From an uncultured Bacteroidota bacterium (lineage in GTDB: Bacteria; Bacteroidota; Bacteroidia; Chitinophagales; Chitinophagaceae): a DNA stretch of 34,084 nucleotides. The stretch is from the NCBI GenBank assembly GCA_903929195.1, contig CAIYTT010000195.1, forward strand, positions 1 to 34,084, read 5' to 3'. Below, piece by piece: positions 22,645 to 32,265 of the stretch (within the stretch, counting starts at the first letter, position 1; each line of letters begins with the position of its first letter). A model generated the notes under the pieces. It was not told the DNA's origin. It ran no database searches and saw only the letters and a list, made by a program, of their open reading frames with translations. Made by a program: the position numbers and the translations under genes.

Positions 22645-24726
22645 ATGAGATATAGAAACTATTTAAAAAAATGTGCAATTGTATCGCTTGCACTAATAAG
22701 CATTAATATGACTACAAATGCTAAAGAAAAAAAAGGACTTGTAGAAAAGAAAGAAAATACAAGTGAAACAACTTTTAATGTTGAAGCACAATCATTTGCC
22801 GACTTACAAGTACTTCGCTATCAAGTACCCGGCTTCGAGAATTTAACACTTAGCCAAAAGAAGCTGGCGTATTATCTTTATCAAGCGGCACTTAGCGGCA
22901 GAGATATTATTTATGACCAAAAAAGCAAATATGGTATTCTGATACGTAAAACGATAGAAGCCATTTATGGTACTGCAAAAACAGACAAAAAAAGTGATGA
23001 CTGGAAAAAATTTGAAGCCTATTGCGGCAGAGTATGGTTTAGCAGTGGTAACCACCACCACTATGGCAATGAGAAGTTTATTCCGGAATGTTCTTTTACT
23101 TATTTCGAAAGTTTAGTTAAAGCTTCCGATTTAAAAAAATTACCTAAAACTCCGGGCGAAAGCATCGATGCTTTTATTAAACGTATAAAACCCATTTTTT
23201 ACGACCTTAATCTTGAACCTAAAGTGGTAGACCAAAGACCAAATATTGATAATATTACTAATTCGAGCAATAATTTTTATGAAGGCGTTACACAAAAAGA
23301 AGTGGAAGATTTCTATGCAAAATTTGATACAAAAGGGAATGCACCATCTTGGGGATTAAACAGCAAATTGGCAAAAGAAAATGGTGTAATTATTGAAAAA
23401 GTATGGAAAAGTGGTGGTATGTATGGAGCAGCTATTGATAAAATTATTTTCTGGCTTGAAAAAGCAGCTACAGTTGCCGAAAACACTAATCAACAAGACG
23501 CACTTAATAAACTGATACACTATTATAAAACCGGCGATTTAAAAATATGGGATGATTATAATATTGCCTGGGTAAAAGATACTACCTCTTTATTAGATGC
23601 TACAAATGGTTTTATAGAGGTCTATCTAGACGCCATAGGCAAAAAGGCAAGTTTTGAAAGTGCTGTTTCCATGAAAGATTTAGAGGAAACAAAACGAATT
23701 AAAGCAATTGCAGGGCAAGCACAATGGTTTGAAGATAATTCGCCTATAATGGCAGAGCATAAAAAGAAAACGGTTAAAGGAATTACAGCAAAAGCAATTA
23801 CCGTAATAGTAGAAAGTGGCGATGCTGCACCAAGTACTCCCATCGGTATTAACTTACCTAATGCCGACTGGATACGTAAAGAACATGGTTCTAAATCGGT
23901 ATCGCTTACTAACATTATTCATTCTTACGATATGGTTAGTGCAAAAAGCGGCATGATAGATGAGTTTGTTATAAATGATGTTGTAAAAGCACGCTTAAAA
24001 AAATATGGTGCATTAGCAGGTGCATTACACACAGATATGCATGAATGTATCGGCCATGCATCGGGACAAATAAATCCGGGTGTGGAAACAACTGACAAAA
24101 CCTTAAAAATATATGCAAGTTGCTTAGAAGAAGCCCGTGCCGACTTAGTGGGACTTTATTATGTAATGGATAAAAAATTAGTAGATATTGGTGTAATGCC
24201 TGACCTGGAAGTTGGTAAAGCGGAATATGACAGCTATATGATGAATGGCTTACTTACACAGCTCACACGCATTAAACCCGGAGACCAAATAGAAGAAGCA
24301 CACATGCGTAACAGAGCTTTAGTGGCACATTGGGCTTTTGAAAAAGGTGCAAGAGATAAAGTAGTAGAGCTAATAGTAAAAGACCATAAAACTTATGTGC
24401 AAATTAACGACTATAACAAACTACGCGAATTATTTGGGCAATTACTTAAAGAAATACAACGTATAAAATCAGAAGGTGATTTTAATGCCGGTAGAGACCT
24501 TGTGGAAAATTACGGCGTAAAAGTGGACCCTAATATTCACCAGGAAATATTAGACCGATATAAAAAATTGAATGTAAAACCCTATCGTGGCTTTATACAA
24601 CCAAAATTAGTACCTGTAACAAAAGGAAATGATATTACAGATGTAAAAGTAGAATACCCAACTAATTTCTTTACTCAAATGATGGACTACGGTAAAAACT
24701 ATGGATTTCTACCGGTTATAAATTAA
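22645..24726 (+). CDS. Exported dipeptidyl-peptidase III (M49 zinc metallopeptidase)
   Basis: The 693-residue protein has an N-terminal signal peptide (about 1-26, ending near MTTNA). The zinc site of family M49 is clear: HECIGH at 466-471 (His466, His471 ligands, Glu467 catalytic), and EEARAD at 495-500 supplies the third ligand Glu496. The Cys in HECxGH and the 29-residue spacing between the two glutamates match the Bacteroides-type enzyme rather than the human one. The family removes dipeptides from the N-termini of short peptides. The signal peptide suggests a periplasmic peptide-scavenging role. The gene is monocistronic, divergent from the lipoprotein gene and followed by a strong terminator. 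Confidence 0.95.
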   Translation: MRYRNYLKKCAIVSLALISINMTTNAKEKKGLVEKKENTSETTFNVEAQSFADLQVLRYQVPGFENLTLSQKKLAYYLYQAALSGRDIIYDQKSKYGILIRKTIEAIYGTAKTDKKSDDWKKFEAYCGRVWFSSGNHHHYGNEKFIPECSFTYFESLVKASDLKKLPKTPGESIDAFIKRIKPIFYDLNLEPKVVDQRPNIDNITNSSNNFYEGVTQKEVEDFYAKFDTKGNAPSWGLNSKLAKENGVIIEKVWKSGGMYGAAIDKIIFWLEKAATVAENTNQQDALNKLIHYYKTGDLKIWDDYNIAWVKDTTSLLDATNGFIEVYLDAIGKKASFESAVSMKDLEETKRIKAIAGQAQWFEDNSPIMAEHKKKTVKGITAKAITVIVESGDAAPSTPIGINLPNADWIRKEHGSKSVSLTNIIHSYDMVSAKSGMIDEFVINDVVKARLKKYGALAGALHTDMHECIGHASGQINPGVETTDKTLKIYASCLEEARADLVGLYYVMDKKLVDIGVMPDLEVGKAEYDSYMMNGLLTQLTRIKPGDQIEEAHMRNRALVAHWAFEKGARDKVVELIVKDHKTYVQINDYNKLRELFGQLLKEIQRIKSEGDFNAGRDLVENYGVKVDPNIHQEILDRYKKLNVKPYRGFIQPKLVPVTKGNDITDVKVEYPTNFFTQMMDYGKNYGFLPVIN

Positions 24727-24747
24727 AAATTTATTGAAAGTTAATTG

Positions 24748-24779
24748 AAATGCAGGGCTGAATTTGCCCTGCATTTTTT
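24748..24779 (+). terminator. Rho-independent terminator of the M49 peptidase gene
   Basis: AAATGCAGGGC (24748-24758) pairs with GCCCTGCATTT (24766-24776) around a 7-base loop and is followed by more T. It lies 22 bp after the stop codon. Confidence 0.9.
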
Positions 24780-24790
24780 ATGTAATATCG

Positions 24791-24818
24791 TTTTTAGCAA
24801 AAATATTTTTGCTAAAAA
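24791..24818. promoter_or_regulatory. Perfect 28-bp palindrome before the ATPase pair
   Basis: TTTTTAGCAAAAAT is followed immediately by its exact reverse complement, with no spacer. It ends 2 bases before the -33 box of the next promoter, so it is well placed for a dimeric regulator. It could alternatively be a second, bidirectional terminator, but it has no loop bases and follows a complete terminator. Confidence 0.5.
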
Positions 24819-24820
24819 AC

Positions 24821-24850
24821 TTGACAAATAAAAATTTGTTAGTACCTTTG
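24821..24850 (+). promoter_or_regulatory. Promoter of the ATPase gene pair
   Basis: TTG (24821-24823, in TTGACA) and TACCTTTG (24843-24850) are 19 bases apart, an exact match to the Bacteroidota consensus. The expected start near 24854 gives a 15-base leader to the ATG at 24870. Confidence 0.7.
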
Positions 24851-24869
24851 GCAAAATAAAAATTGTCAA

Positions 24870-26045
24870 ATGAAGGATTTTAAACCAAGTTTAGGTAATA
24901 CAGCAAGAGGTACTGCATTTTTTCCGAGGAAAAGAGAAATTGATAAAATATTTGATTTATTGGAAATCAACGCAAATATCTATCTGTCAGCACCAAGACG
25001 TGTTGGTAAAACTTCCATATTAAAGCATTTAGAAGACGCAGAAAACGATAACGGCTATTATTTTATTTATGTCATTACCGAATCTATCTATTCAGTAAAT
25101 GATTTTTATAAAGCCTTATACAACGAACTCCTAAATAGCAAAGCAATTCAAAAACTTTCGAAATTATCTAAAGGACTAACTGAACTGCTCTCTTCAGTAA
25201 TAACAAATATTGAGGTCTCGGGTATTAAAACAAAGGAGCAAGCACCACCCGACTATCACGAATTATTCATTCATCTTTTAAGTAAAATTGAAAAAGGGAT
25301 TGGCCGTGTAGTAATTATGATTGATGAATTTCCGCAAACTTTACATAATATAAATAAAAAACACGGGGCAATTGAGGCACGCAGATTTATTCAGTTAAAC
25401 AGGGAATTACGCCATAATAAAACTACAGATGAAAAAGTAACTTTTATCTATACAGGCTCAATTGCATTGTATCCCATGGCAGAAAAAATTGGCTCACTAA
25501 ATGATGTAAACGACTTGATAACCGTTGAAGTAAAACCATTGACAAGAAAAGAAGCAAAAGAGTTATTAAGCTTACTATCTAATAGAAAAAAAGTAGTCAT
25601 TACTCCAAATGCTATCGAATATATGTTCGACGAAATAAAATGGTTTATACCGTTTCATATTCAGATGGTTTATCAGGAACTGGAGGATATTTTTTACAAT
25701 AAGGAATCTGAATTAGATAATACAGATATTAATACTGCTATCAATAGAACTATTGCTGCCAAAAATAAGGCAATGTTCGAACCTTACTTTTCTCGGTTAA
25801 AGGGGTTATTAGATACAAATGAATATTTATTTGCAATGGAAATATTAATGTACACAGCAAAAAATGATTGTATAGAAAAGGCTGTTTGCTTTGACTTTGC
25901 TCAAAAACACACAGTAGATAAATTCAAAGAAATATTAGGCGAGCTTTGCGAGGACGGATATTTATATGAATCTGATGGCAATTACAGATACACATCGCCT
26001 ATTCTTCAATTATGGTGCAAAAAAAATAATGATTATGGAATTTGA
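24870..26045 (+). CDS. P-loop ATPase (archaeal-type ATPase_2-like), first of a coupled pair
   Basis: The 391-residue protein has the order of ATPase_2/STAND-like proteins. The N-terminus FFPRKREIDKIFDLLE is typical before the P-loop. Walker A is APRRVGKTS (41-49), Walker B is VVIMIDEF (about 147-154), the sensor region is TFIYTGSIALYPMAEKIG, and a C-terminal winged-helix (about 315-385) ends in DGYLYESDGNYRYTSPILQLWCKKN. Such proteins act as nucleotide-dependent switches; targets are seldom known. It overlaps the next gene by 11 bp, and both share one promoter and an upstream palindrome. The order suggests a two-component NTPase machine, possibly defence-related, but nothing here proves that. 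Confidence 0.8.
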   Translation: MKDFKPSLGNTARGTAFFPRKREIDKIFDLLEINANIYLSAPRRVGKTSILKHLEDAENDNGYYFIYVITESIYSVNDFYKALYNELLNSKAIQKLSKLSKGLTELLSSVITNIEVSGIKTKEQAPPDYHELFIHLLSKIEKGIGRVVIMIDEFPQTLHNINKKHGAIEARRFIQLNRELRHNKTTDEKVTFIYTGSIALYPMAEKIGSLNDVNDLITVEVKPLTRKEAKELLSLLSNRKKVVITPNAIEYMFDEIKWFIPFHIQMVYQELEDIFYNKESELDNTDINTAINRTIAAKNKAMFEPYFSRLKGLLDTNEYLFAMEILMYTAKNDCIEKAVCFDFAQKHTVDKFKEILGELCEDGYLYESDGNYRYTSPILQLWCKKNNDYGI

Positions 26046-28173
26046 ACCTAAATTATACAACCCGGCAGCACAGCCTGAACAATGGCTCATTGAGCATTTT
26101 GTTGTGAGAACGAAAGTATTTGAACGGATATTTGAAGATATTAAAAACAACGATATGATTCATCCGGAACAACACTACCTGATTCAGGGACAGCGGGGCA
26201 TGGGAAAAACTACCTTATTATTGCGATTAAAATATGAGATAGAAAGAACCCCTGAGCTTAAAGATTGGCTGATGCCTGTATTCTTTAACGAAGAATCTTA
26301 TGACCTTACGTCTCTTTCCAATTTATGGGAAAAGTTGCTTAAATATTTTGATTCTTATTTTACCGATGGCGGTAATTATTACAAAGCCACAGATAAATAT
26401 ATTGGCACTAAAGATTACGAACAAAGCTGTTTTAATTTAATAATTAACATACTAAATAAACACAAAAAGAAAATAGTAATTCTGTTTGATAATTTCGGTG
26501 AATTGTTTTTAGATAATTTAAGCGAAAGAGATGCCCACCGCTTTAGAGAAATATTGATGAATTGCCCTGAATTACGTATTGTTGCTGCGTCAGCAGTAGT
26601 ACTTGAAAGCCAAAACGATTATTCAAAACCATTTTACGACTTTTTTAAAGTAATACATTTAGAAGGCTTAAACAAAGAAGAAACAATTGACCTGATTAAA
26701 AAATTACAAGAAAAGTCTTTAGAAAAAATTGATGTTGAAGCAAAGAAAGCACGAATAGAAACCTTGACAATTCTTACAGGTGGGGTAATAAGAACCATTA
26801 TTATGCTCTACGATATATTACTTAATGACAAAGATGGTAGCGCATTACAGGATTTAGAAAAAATATTAGACCGCGTAACCCCATTATACAAACACCGGAT
26901 GGAAGACCTGAAACCCCAGCAAAGGCGTATAATGGATGTGATAGCCAAGAATTGGGATGCCATAAGTACCAAAGACATTGCGGAAAACATAAGGGATAAT
27001 GGTATGCCTGTACCAAGCAAAATAATATCAGCACAATTACAGGAATTAGAAAAAAATAACTTGATAGAAAAAATTAAAACCTCAACAAAAAACAATTTTT
27101 ACATTGTAAAAGAACGTTTTTTTAATATTTGGTATTTAATGAGGCATGGCGATAGAAACGCACAATGTAAAGTAAAATGGTTAACGCGTTTTTTGGAAAC
27201 TTGGTATGAAGATGAGAAGGAGGGAATGGACTGCTTTATAAAAGAATATTTACAAAAACTACAAAGTGGTAATTATTTAAGTGCATCGGCAATAAATATT
27301 ACTAATGCATTATTGGCTTCTCCAAAAACGAGCCCTGTTAATCAGGCGTTATTGTTAGATGCTACAGAGGGAATTGTTTCGGAAGATGAAGGGAAATATT
27401 TGACCAAAGTTGATGAAAATGCATATAAAAAAGCCATAAATAAATTTGAAATTGGTGCATATTCTAGTACAATCGAAATATTGGAAAATACACCGATAAA
27501 AAATCAAAAAATAATTATTTTATTGGCATCAGCATATTATAAAACAAAACAATATAAAAATGTTATTAATTTACTTGAAAAACTAAACAATAAAAATGTA
27601 AGTTATATTTTAGGAATTTCATATATATCGCATGGAAAGTGGGCTGAAGCTGAAAAAGAACTATCAAGTGTAATATCAAACAAAAGCATGGGTTTGATAA
27701 AAAATACTGAAAATCAAATAGTGTTAGCTAAAATATTTTTAATGTCTCATTATTTAGATTTTAAAAAAAACAAAGAAATTGCCTTGTCATATCTTTATGA
27801 TGTTGCAAAATGGAAAAACAATCATAAATACACTGTCCTGTTATTATCTGCTATTTATATATGGAATAATATATTTAACGATGCAATGATTCTATTAAAA
27901 GATATTGACGGAAAAATTAGTGAGGATGAGGCTCAATTACTCGGAAAAATAGTCTTAATTCTTCTTTCCAAAAAACAATACCACACCGCATTAAATTTGT
28001 TTAATAACGAAAAATTCCAGTTAAAAGACATACTAAAGCCCACTTATTATGCCTTAATGTATTTATTAAAAAATGAATATCCTGATGAGTATATAAAAAT
28101 GGGTAGAGAGTTGGAGCAACCTGTAAAAGATATTTTACAGAAAATAGAGCAATACGCAATTGATTATGCATAA
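26035..28173 (+). CDS. P-loop ATPase with winged helix and TPR-like repeats, second of a coupled pair
   Basis: From ATG 26035 the protein has 712 residues; an alternative start at 26029 adds two. Walker A is GQRGMGKTT (52-60). The Walker B-like strand is KIVILFDNFGELF, with Asn where the catalytic Glu is usual and a Glu three residues later. A winged-helix segment follows (about 290-365, RRIMDVIAKNWDAISTKDIAENI), then a helical region to the C-terminus with TPR-like helix pairs (for example INKFEIGAYSSTIEILEN and LASAYYKTKQYKNVINLLEKL). This is STAND-like: an ATPase switch with a protein-binding repeat sensor. The start is inside the 3' end of the first ATPase gene, implying coupled translation. 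Overall relation to the first gene suggests an old duplication with added repeats. Confidence 0.8.
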   Translation: MEFEPKLYNPAAQPEQWLIEHFVVRTKVFERIFEDIKNNDMIHPEQHYLIQGQRGMGKTTLLLRLKYEIERTPELKDWLMPVFFNEESYDLTSLSNLWEKLLKYFDSYFTDGGNYYKATDKYIGTKDYEQSCFNLIINILNKHKKKIVILFDNFGELFLDNLSERDAHRFREILMNCPELRIVAASAVVLESQNDYSKPFYDFFKVIHLEGLNKEETIDLIKKLQEKSLEKIDVEAKKARIETLTILTGGVIRTIIMLYDILLNDKDGSALQDLEKILDRVTPLYKHRMEDLKPQQRRIMDVIAKNWDAISTKDIAENIRDNGMPVPSKIISAQLQELEKNNLIEKIKTSTKNNFYIVKERFFNIWYLMRHGDRNAQCKVKWLTRFLETWYEDEKEGMDCFIKEYLQKLQSGNYLSASAINITNALLASPKTSPVNQALLLDATEGIVSEDEGKYLTKVDENAYKKAINKFEIGAYSSTIEILENTPIKNQKIIILLASAYYKTKQYKNVINLLEKLNNKNVSYILGISYISHGKWAEAEKELSSVISNKSMGLIKNTENQIVLAKIFLMSHYLDFKKNKEIALSYLYDVAKWKNNHKYTVLLLSAIYIWNNIFNDAMILLKDIDGKISEDEAQLLGKIVLILLSKKQYHTALNLFNNEKFQLKDILKPTYYALMYLLKNEYPDEYIKMGRELEQPVKDILQKIEQYAIDYA

Positions 28174-28328
28174 CATATTATCGTAGATATTGCTCTAAGC
28201 ATAATAAGTAAATATATTAAAGCAACTGCAAGATATTTTTCTAATTTTACAGGTTGAAATAGTACCAGTGTATATTTATTTAAAGATAGATATACATAAT
28301 CATTACAATACAAATAAAACAGAATAAA

Positions 28329-29978
28329 ATGTTGCACGCACATCATAATATTAAAGCCCCACGCGGTAATAAACTTACTTGTAAAAACTGGATAACCGAG
28401 GCAGCCTACCGCATGATACAAAACAATCTTGATAATGAAGTAGCAGAAAGACCTGATGACCTTATTGTATATGGCGGCTTAGGTAAAGCTGCACGTAATT
28501 GGGAATGTTATGACAAAATACTTGATTGCTTAATTAATCTAAATGAAGACGAAACTTTATTAGTACAATCCGGTAAACCGGTTGGCATTTTACGTTCTCA
28601 TAAACACGCACCAAGAGTACTGATAGCCAACTCTAATTTGGTAGGTAAATGGGCAACTTGGGAGCATTTTAGAGAATTAGATGCTAAAGGATTAATGATG
28701 TACGGGCAAATGACTGCCGGTAGTTGGATATATATCGGGTCGCAGGGAATAGTGCAGGGCACCTACGAAACTTACCTTTCGCTTGCTAATCAACATTATA
28801 ACGGCTCTTTAAAGGGCAAATTAAATGTAACAGCAGGGCTGGGCGGTATGGGTGGTGCTCAACCCTTATCAATAACTATGAATGAAGGTGTTTGTTTAGC
28901 AGCAGAAATGGAAGAATGGCGTATAAAAAAACGTATTGAAACTCGTTATTTAGATAAATGGACTTCTAATATAGACGAAGGTATTGATTGGGCTTTAGAT
29001 GCTAAAATAAAAGAACAAAATATTTCTATAGGTGTTTGTTGTAATGTAGTTGATTTACTACAACGACTTATAGACCGAAATATAACACCTGATACCTTAA
29101 CAGACCAAACATCTGCACATGATGCACTAATAGGTTATTTCCCAAAAAACTTAACTGTTGAGCAAGCTAATGAATTACGAAAAACAAACCCTGTGGAATA
29201 CGAAAGCAGAGCATTAGATACCATTGCTTTACATGTAAACCAAATGTTGGAATTGCAAAAAAGAGGTGCAATTACATTTGATTATGGCAATAATCTTCGT
29301 GGACAAGCTTTTGATAAACGCGGTGTAAAAAATGCATTTGACTTTCCCGGCTTCGTACCTGCTTATATCCGCCCTTTGTTTTGCGAAGGTAAAGGCCCTT
29401 TCAGATGGGTGGCATTAAGCGGCGACCCTGAAGATATTTATACAACCGATAAGGCAATGATGGAGCTTTTTCCGGAAAATACAGGCTTAATACGTTGGTT
29501 GAAAATGGCTAAAGAAAGAATAGCTTTCCAAGGATTACCTGCTCGTATTTGCTGGTTGGGCATGGGTGATAGAGAAAAAGCAGGACTTATGTTTAATGAA
29601 TTAGTAGCAAGCGGCAAAGTAAAAGCACCCATTGTAATTGGTAGAGACCATTTGGACACCGGTTCGGTAGCTTCGCCCAATCGTGAAACAGAAGCGATGA
29701 AAGATGGTAGTGATGCGGTTGCCGATTGGCCAATACTTAATTCTTTAATTAATACCGCAGGTGGCGCCAGTTGGGTATCGCAACATCATGGTGGTGGTGT
29801 GGGTATAGGTTATTCGCAACATGCAGGCATGGTAATAGTTGCCGATGGCACAAAAGATGCCGAAGAACGTTTGCGAAGAGTACTGTTTAATGACCCTGCT
29901 ATGGGTGTTATTAGGCATGCCGATGCAGGATACGAAATTGCAAAAGAAACAGCCCGGAAATATAAATTAGACTTATAA
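28329..29978 (+). CDS. hutU: Urocanate hydratase
   Basis: The 549-residue protein matches urocanase along its full length: [18 protein letters not shown] near the N-terminus, the NAD-binding [23 protein letters not shown] and [13 protein letters not shown], the active-site Cys408 in [15 protein letters not shown], and the C-terminal [34 protein letters not shown]. It converts urocanate to imidazolone propionate, the second step of histidine breakdown, with NAD+ as an electrophilic cofactor. No hutH, hutI or formimidoyl-transferase gene is in this window, so the pathway genes must be elsewhere or missing. The 155 bp upstream show no clear promoter. Confidence 0.97.
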   Translation: MLHAHHNIKAPRGNKLTCKNWITEAAYRMIQNNLDNEVAERPDDLIVYGGLGKAARNWECYDKILDCLINLNEDETLLVQSGKPVGILRSHKHAPRVLIANSNLVGKWATWEHFRELDAKGLMMYGQMTAGSWIYIGSQGIVQGTYETYLSLANQHYNGSLKGKLNVTAGLGGMGGAQPLSITMNEGVCLAAEMEEWRIKKRIETRYLDKWTSNIDEGIDWALDAKIKEQNISIGVCCNVVDLLQRLIDRNITPDTLTDQTSAHDALIGYFPKNLTVEQANELRKTNPVEYESRALDTIALHVNQMLELQKRGAITFDYGNNLRGQAFDKRGVKNAFDFPGFVPAYIRPLFCEGKGPFRWVALSGDPEDIYTTDKAMMELFPENTGLIRWLKMAKERIAFQGLPARICWLGMGDREKAGLMFNELVASGKVKAPIVIGRDHLDTGSVASPNRETEAMKDGSDAVADWPILNSLINTAGGASWVSQHHGGGVGIGYSQHAGMVIVADGTKDAEERLRRVLFNDPAMGVIRHADAGYEIAKETARKYKLDL

Positions 29979-30032
29979 CATCTATTGTAACCAACAATAA
30001 ATAGCAACCAACAACAAACTCAAAGTTAAGTA

Positions 30033-30130
30033 AAAGGGCGTCATTCCGCCCTTTGCAGAATCTCCTGAGGATTGGCAGTAGGTTTATGAGCATCGTGGTT
30101 TGCAGGGCAGCTTGCAGGTCATGAGACTTG
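30033..30130. repeat. REP-like intergenic element with hairpin between hutU and the GT2 gene
   Basis: AAAGGGCG (30033-30040) pairs with CGCCCTTT (30047-30054) around TCATTC. The stem contains CGTCATTCCGC, close to CGTCATTTCGC at 8736-8746, and is followed by AGAATCTCCTGAGGATT, a pattern common in Bacteroidota repetitive extragenic palindromes. It may also end the convergent hutU and glycosyltransferase transcripts, but it has no T-run. The rest of the 252-bp gap has nothing recognisable. Confidence 0.4.
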
Positions 30131-30230
30131 AGATTTACCACAATAACAAAAAGATTTAATTGATGCCAGACTAAAAATGATAGACAGCCATGCTGAAAGA
30201 TTACGCCCCATAAATGAATTGTACTACGAA

Positions 30231-31064
30231 TTACAAACCACTATGTGCCTCAGCCTTCTTAAATACCACCCGCTTCACACGCTTCACTATCCCTTTTATT
30301 AAACCGCCATCACTTTGTATGCGGCGGTCTGTAGTCCACACTAAAGCTTTTATATTTGTAACATAATGTAATTTTCCGAAACCCTTATTTCGTAATTTTA
30401 ATGCCAGCCAGCCATCTTCGTTTGCCCCTTTGGGGTGATTATAGCCTTCTACTTCAATACCTTGTAACCTTCTATACCCCGAATTAAAGCCATATACATT
30501 TACGGCTTCTTCCCTAAAATATTTATTTATATACCGGAGCATATCTGCCATATACTCATAAAAAAAGTAAGTAAAACGGTTGGTAACACCGGTTGGTATA
30601 AATGAAAAACGCCCATAAGTAATACTTATATTTTCATTGTTAGCAAGTGGGGCAATCATTTGTTCCATCCATTCTTTAGGGTATATAGCATCGGCATCGG
30701 CATTCAGAATGTATTTACCTTGTGCGGCAGCTAAGCCGGCATTACGTGCTGCTGTAATGCCTTGCTTTTTTTCTGTTATGCATTTTATTCCGGTTGCCAG
30801 TACTAATGCTTCCGTATTGTCTTTAGAATTATTATTTACTACTATAATTTCTACTACCCTATTGGTACTGTTTGCACTTAAAGATTGTAAAGTAAGTAAA
30901 ATACCATCTTCTTCGTTATAAGCGGGTATTACCACAGAAACCTCCGGTATGCCATTTGATAATGAAGCGTAATTTTTTTTAATAACATTAATTCTCTCCT
31001 CATTTGTAAAGGAAGAAGTATCTATTATTTGTTTTATGTATAATGGGATAGCAATTGACCTCAT
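30231..31064 (-). CDS. Family 2 glycosyltransferase
   Basis: The 277-residue protein has the GT-A fold signature: VSVVIPAYNEED (42-53), IIVVNNNSKDNT, and the metal-binding DxD (D123-A-D125 in NADADAIYPKEWM). A later ANEDGWLALKLRN carries the candidate catalytic acidic pair. An N-terminal about 40-residue leader precedes the first strand. No transmembrane export segment is present, so it acts on the cytoplasmic face, probably adding a sugar to the lipid-linked intermediate started by the enzyme of the upstream gene (5 bp away). The sugar donor is unknown. Confidence 0.9.
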   Translation of the reverse strand: MRSIAIPLYIKQIIDTSSFTNEERINVIKKNYASLSNGIPEVSVVIPAYNEEDGILLTLQSLSANSTNRVVEIIVVNNNSKDNTEALVLATGIKCITEKKQGITAARNAGLAAAQGKYILNADADAIYPKEWMEQMIAPLANNENISITYGRFSFIPTGVTNRFTYFFYEYMADMLRYINKYFREEAVNVYGFNSGYRRLQGIEVEGYNHPKGANEDGWLALKLRNKGFGKLHYVTNIKALVWTTDRRIQSDGGLIKGIVKRVKRVVFKKAEAHSGL

Positions 31065-31069
31065 TTAAA

Positions 31070-32251
31070 TTAAACGTTTTCTTTTTGAAAAAGAGCAGGA
31101 ATTGTTTTTAGAATCAATTTAATATCATACCAGAAATTATGGTTTTGGGCATAGGTATTATCAAGCATCAGGCGTTCTTCTTCGCTCATTTTGCCTTTAC
31201 CCCTTTTTTCTACCTGCCACAATCCTGTTAATCCTGCGGGAGCTAAAAACCTTGGAGCGTATTTATCGGTAGTTAGTTTTTCGGCTTCGTATAATGGAAG
31301 CGGTCTATTACCTACAATACTCATATCTCCTTTTATCACATTCCACAATTGTGGTAATTCATCAATACTTGTATTGCGAATAAAGTTACCTACTTTAGTA
31401 ATTCTCGGGTCATTTTTCAATTTAAAGAATGCAGAACCTGCTTGCAATTTTTTATTTCCTAAATATTGTTTTTCGCACCATGTATTTCCATCGGCATATA
31501 AAGGACTGCGACATTTAGAACCTGCCGCAGCACATTCATCGCAAAGTATTATTTTATTAGGGTCTATTTCTACTTTTTCACCTGAATTATATTGATTTAA
31601 ATGTTGTAATTCTTTTAGTCGCTTGTCTGCATTTACAAACATAGACCTTAATTTATAAAATTTAAATATTCTATATCCTGTACCCACCCTAAGAGAATAA
31701 TAAAAAATAGGACCTTTCGACTCTATTTTCATTGCAATCATTATTATAATTAAAAGCGGAGATAAACAAAGTAAAGCCATGCCGGCAAAAAACACATCGA
31801 AAATACGCTTTATGAGAGGTGTTTTATATACAACTACGGGTTTACGGTTACTGTGTTTTTGAAGTTCTGTCCAATTTTTTAAAATAAAATTAATTTTATT
31901 TTCTAATTGACTTTGGTTTAGTGGTTTTAAAAAAACATCGGCTACACCGGCTTGCAAGCACATTTGGGTTTGATTTTCATTTAGTTTATCAGATAAAAGA
32001 AAAAAAGGAATATTGCCCATTCCATTTTTTTTCAGTGTATCTAATAGGCTTACCCCGTATGGACCCATTACCTCACTTTCAGCAATAATAGCCGATACAT
32101 TTAGATTTAGCTTATGATAATCTTTATATAATTCAAGTGAGCTTTCGAAAGTTACTAATTTTGTATTACCAAAATTGCATTTACCAAGTATATCGTAAAG
32201 CTTGTCCGATACATTTAATAGAGCAATGATACCTGCATTAATATCAGCCAT
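31070..32251 (-). CDS. Polyprenyl-phosphate sugar-1-phosphate transferase fused to a receiver-like domain
   Basis: The 393-residue protein joins an N-terminal receiver-like domain (about 1-125) to a bacterial sugar transferase domain of the WcaJ/ExoY type (about 145-393). In the receiver, the phospho-acceptor Asp is Glu58 (AIIAESEV), while Ser87 and Lys109 (LKP) are kept. The transferase has the membrane helix LLCLSPLLIIIMIAMKIESKGPIFY, the KLRSM motif, DPRITKVGNFIRNTSIDELPQLWNV and GDMSIVGNRPLPL, then PGLTGLWQV-like APAGLTGLWQVEKRGKG. An insert (about 216-270) holds four cysteines (C237, C240, C247, C259) that could bind metal. It should load the first sugar-phosphate onto undecaprenyl phosphate for exopolysaccharide or O-antigen synthesis. 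The neighbours are a response regulator (14 bp before) and a GT2 gene (5 bp after). Confidence 0.93.
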   Translation of the reverse strand: MADINAGIIALLNVSDKLYDILGKCNFGNTKLVTFESSLELYKDYHKLNLNVSAIIAESEVMGPYGVSLLDTLKKNGMGNIPFFLLSDKLNENQTQMCLQAGVADVFLKPLNQSQLENKINFILKNWTELQKHSNRKPVVVYKTPLIKRIFDVFFAGMALLCLSPLLIIIMIAMKIESKGPIFYYSLRVGTGYRIFKFYKLRSMFVNADKRLKELQHLNQYNSGEKVEIDPNKIILCDECAAAGSKCRSPLYADGNTWCEKQYLGNKKLQAGSAFFKLKNDPRITKVGNFIRNTSIDELPQLWNVIKGDMSIVGNRPLPLYEAEKLTTDKYAPRFLAPAGLTGLWQVEKRGKGKMSEEERLMLDNTYAQNHNFWYDIKLILKTIPALFQKENV

Positions 32252-32265
32252 AAATAATTATGAAA

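Noticed and set aside
25966-26034. Upstream in-frame start for the second ATPase
   Set aside because: It would add 23 residues encoded entirely within the first ATPase gene, with no family support; ATG 26035 fits the usual overlap.
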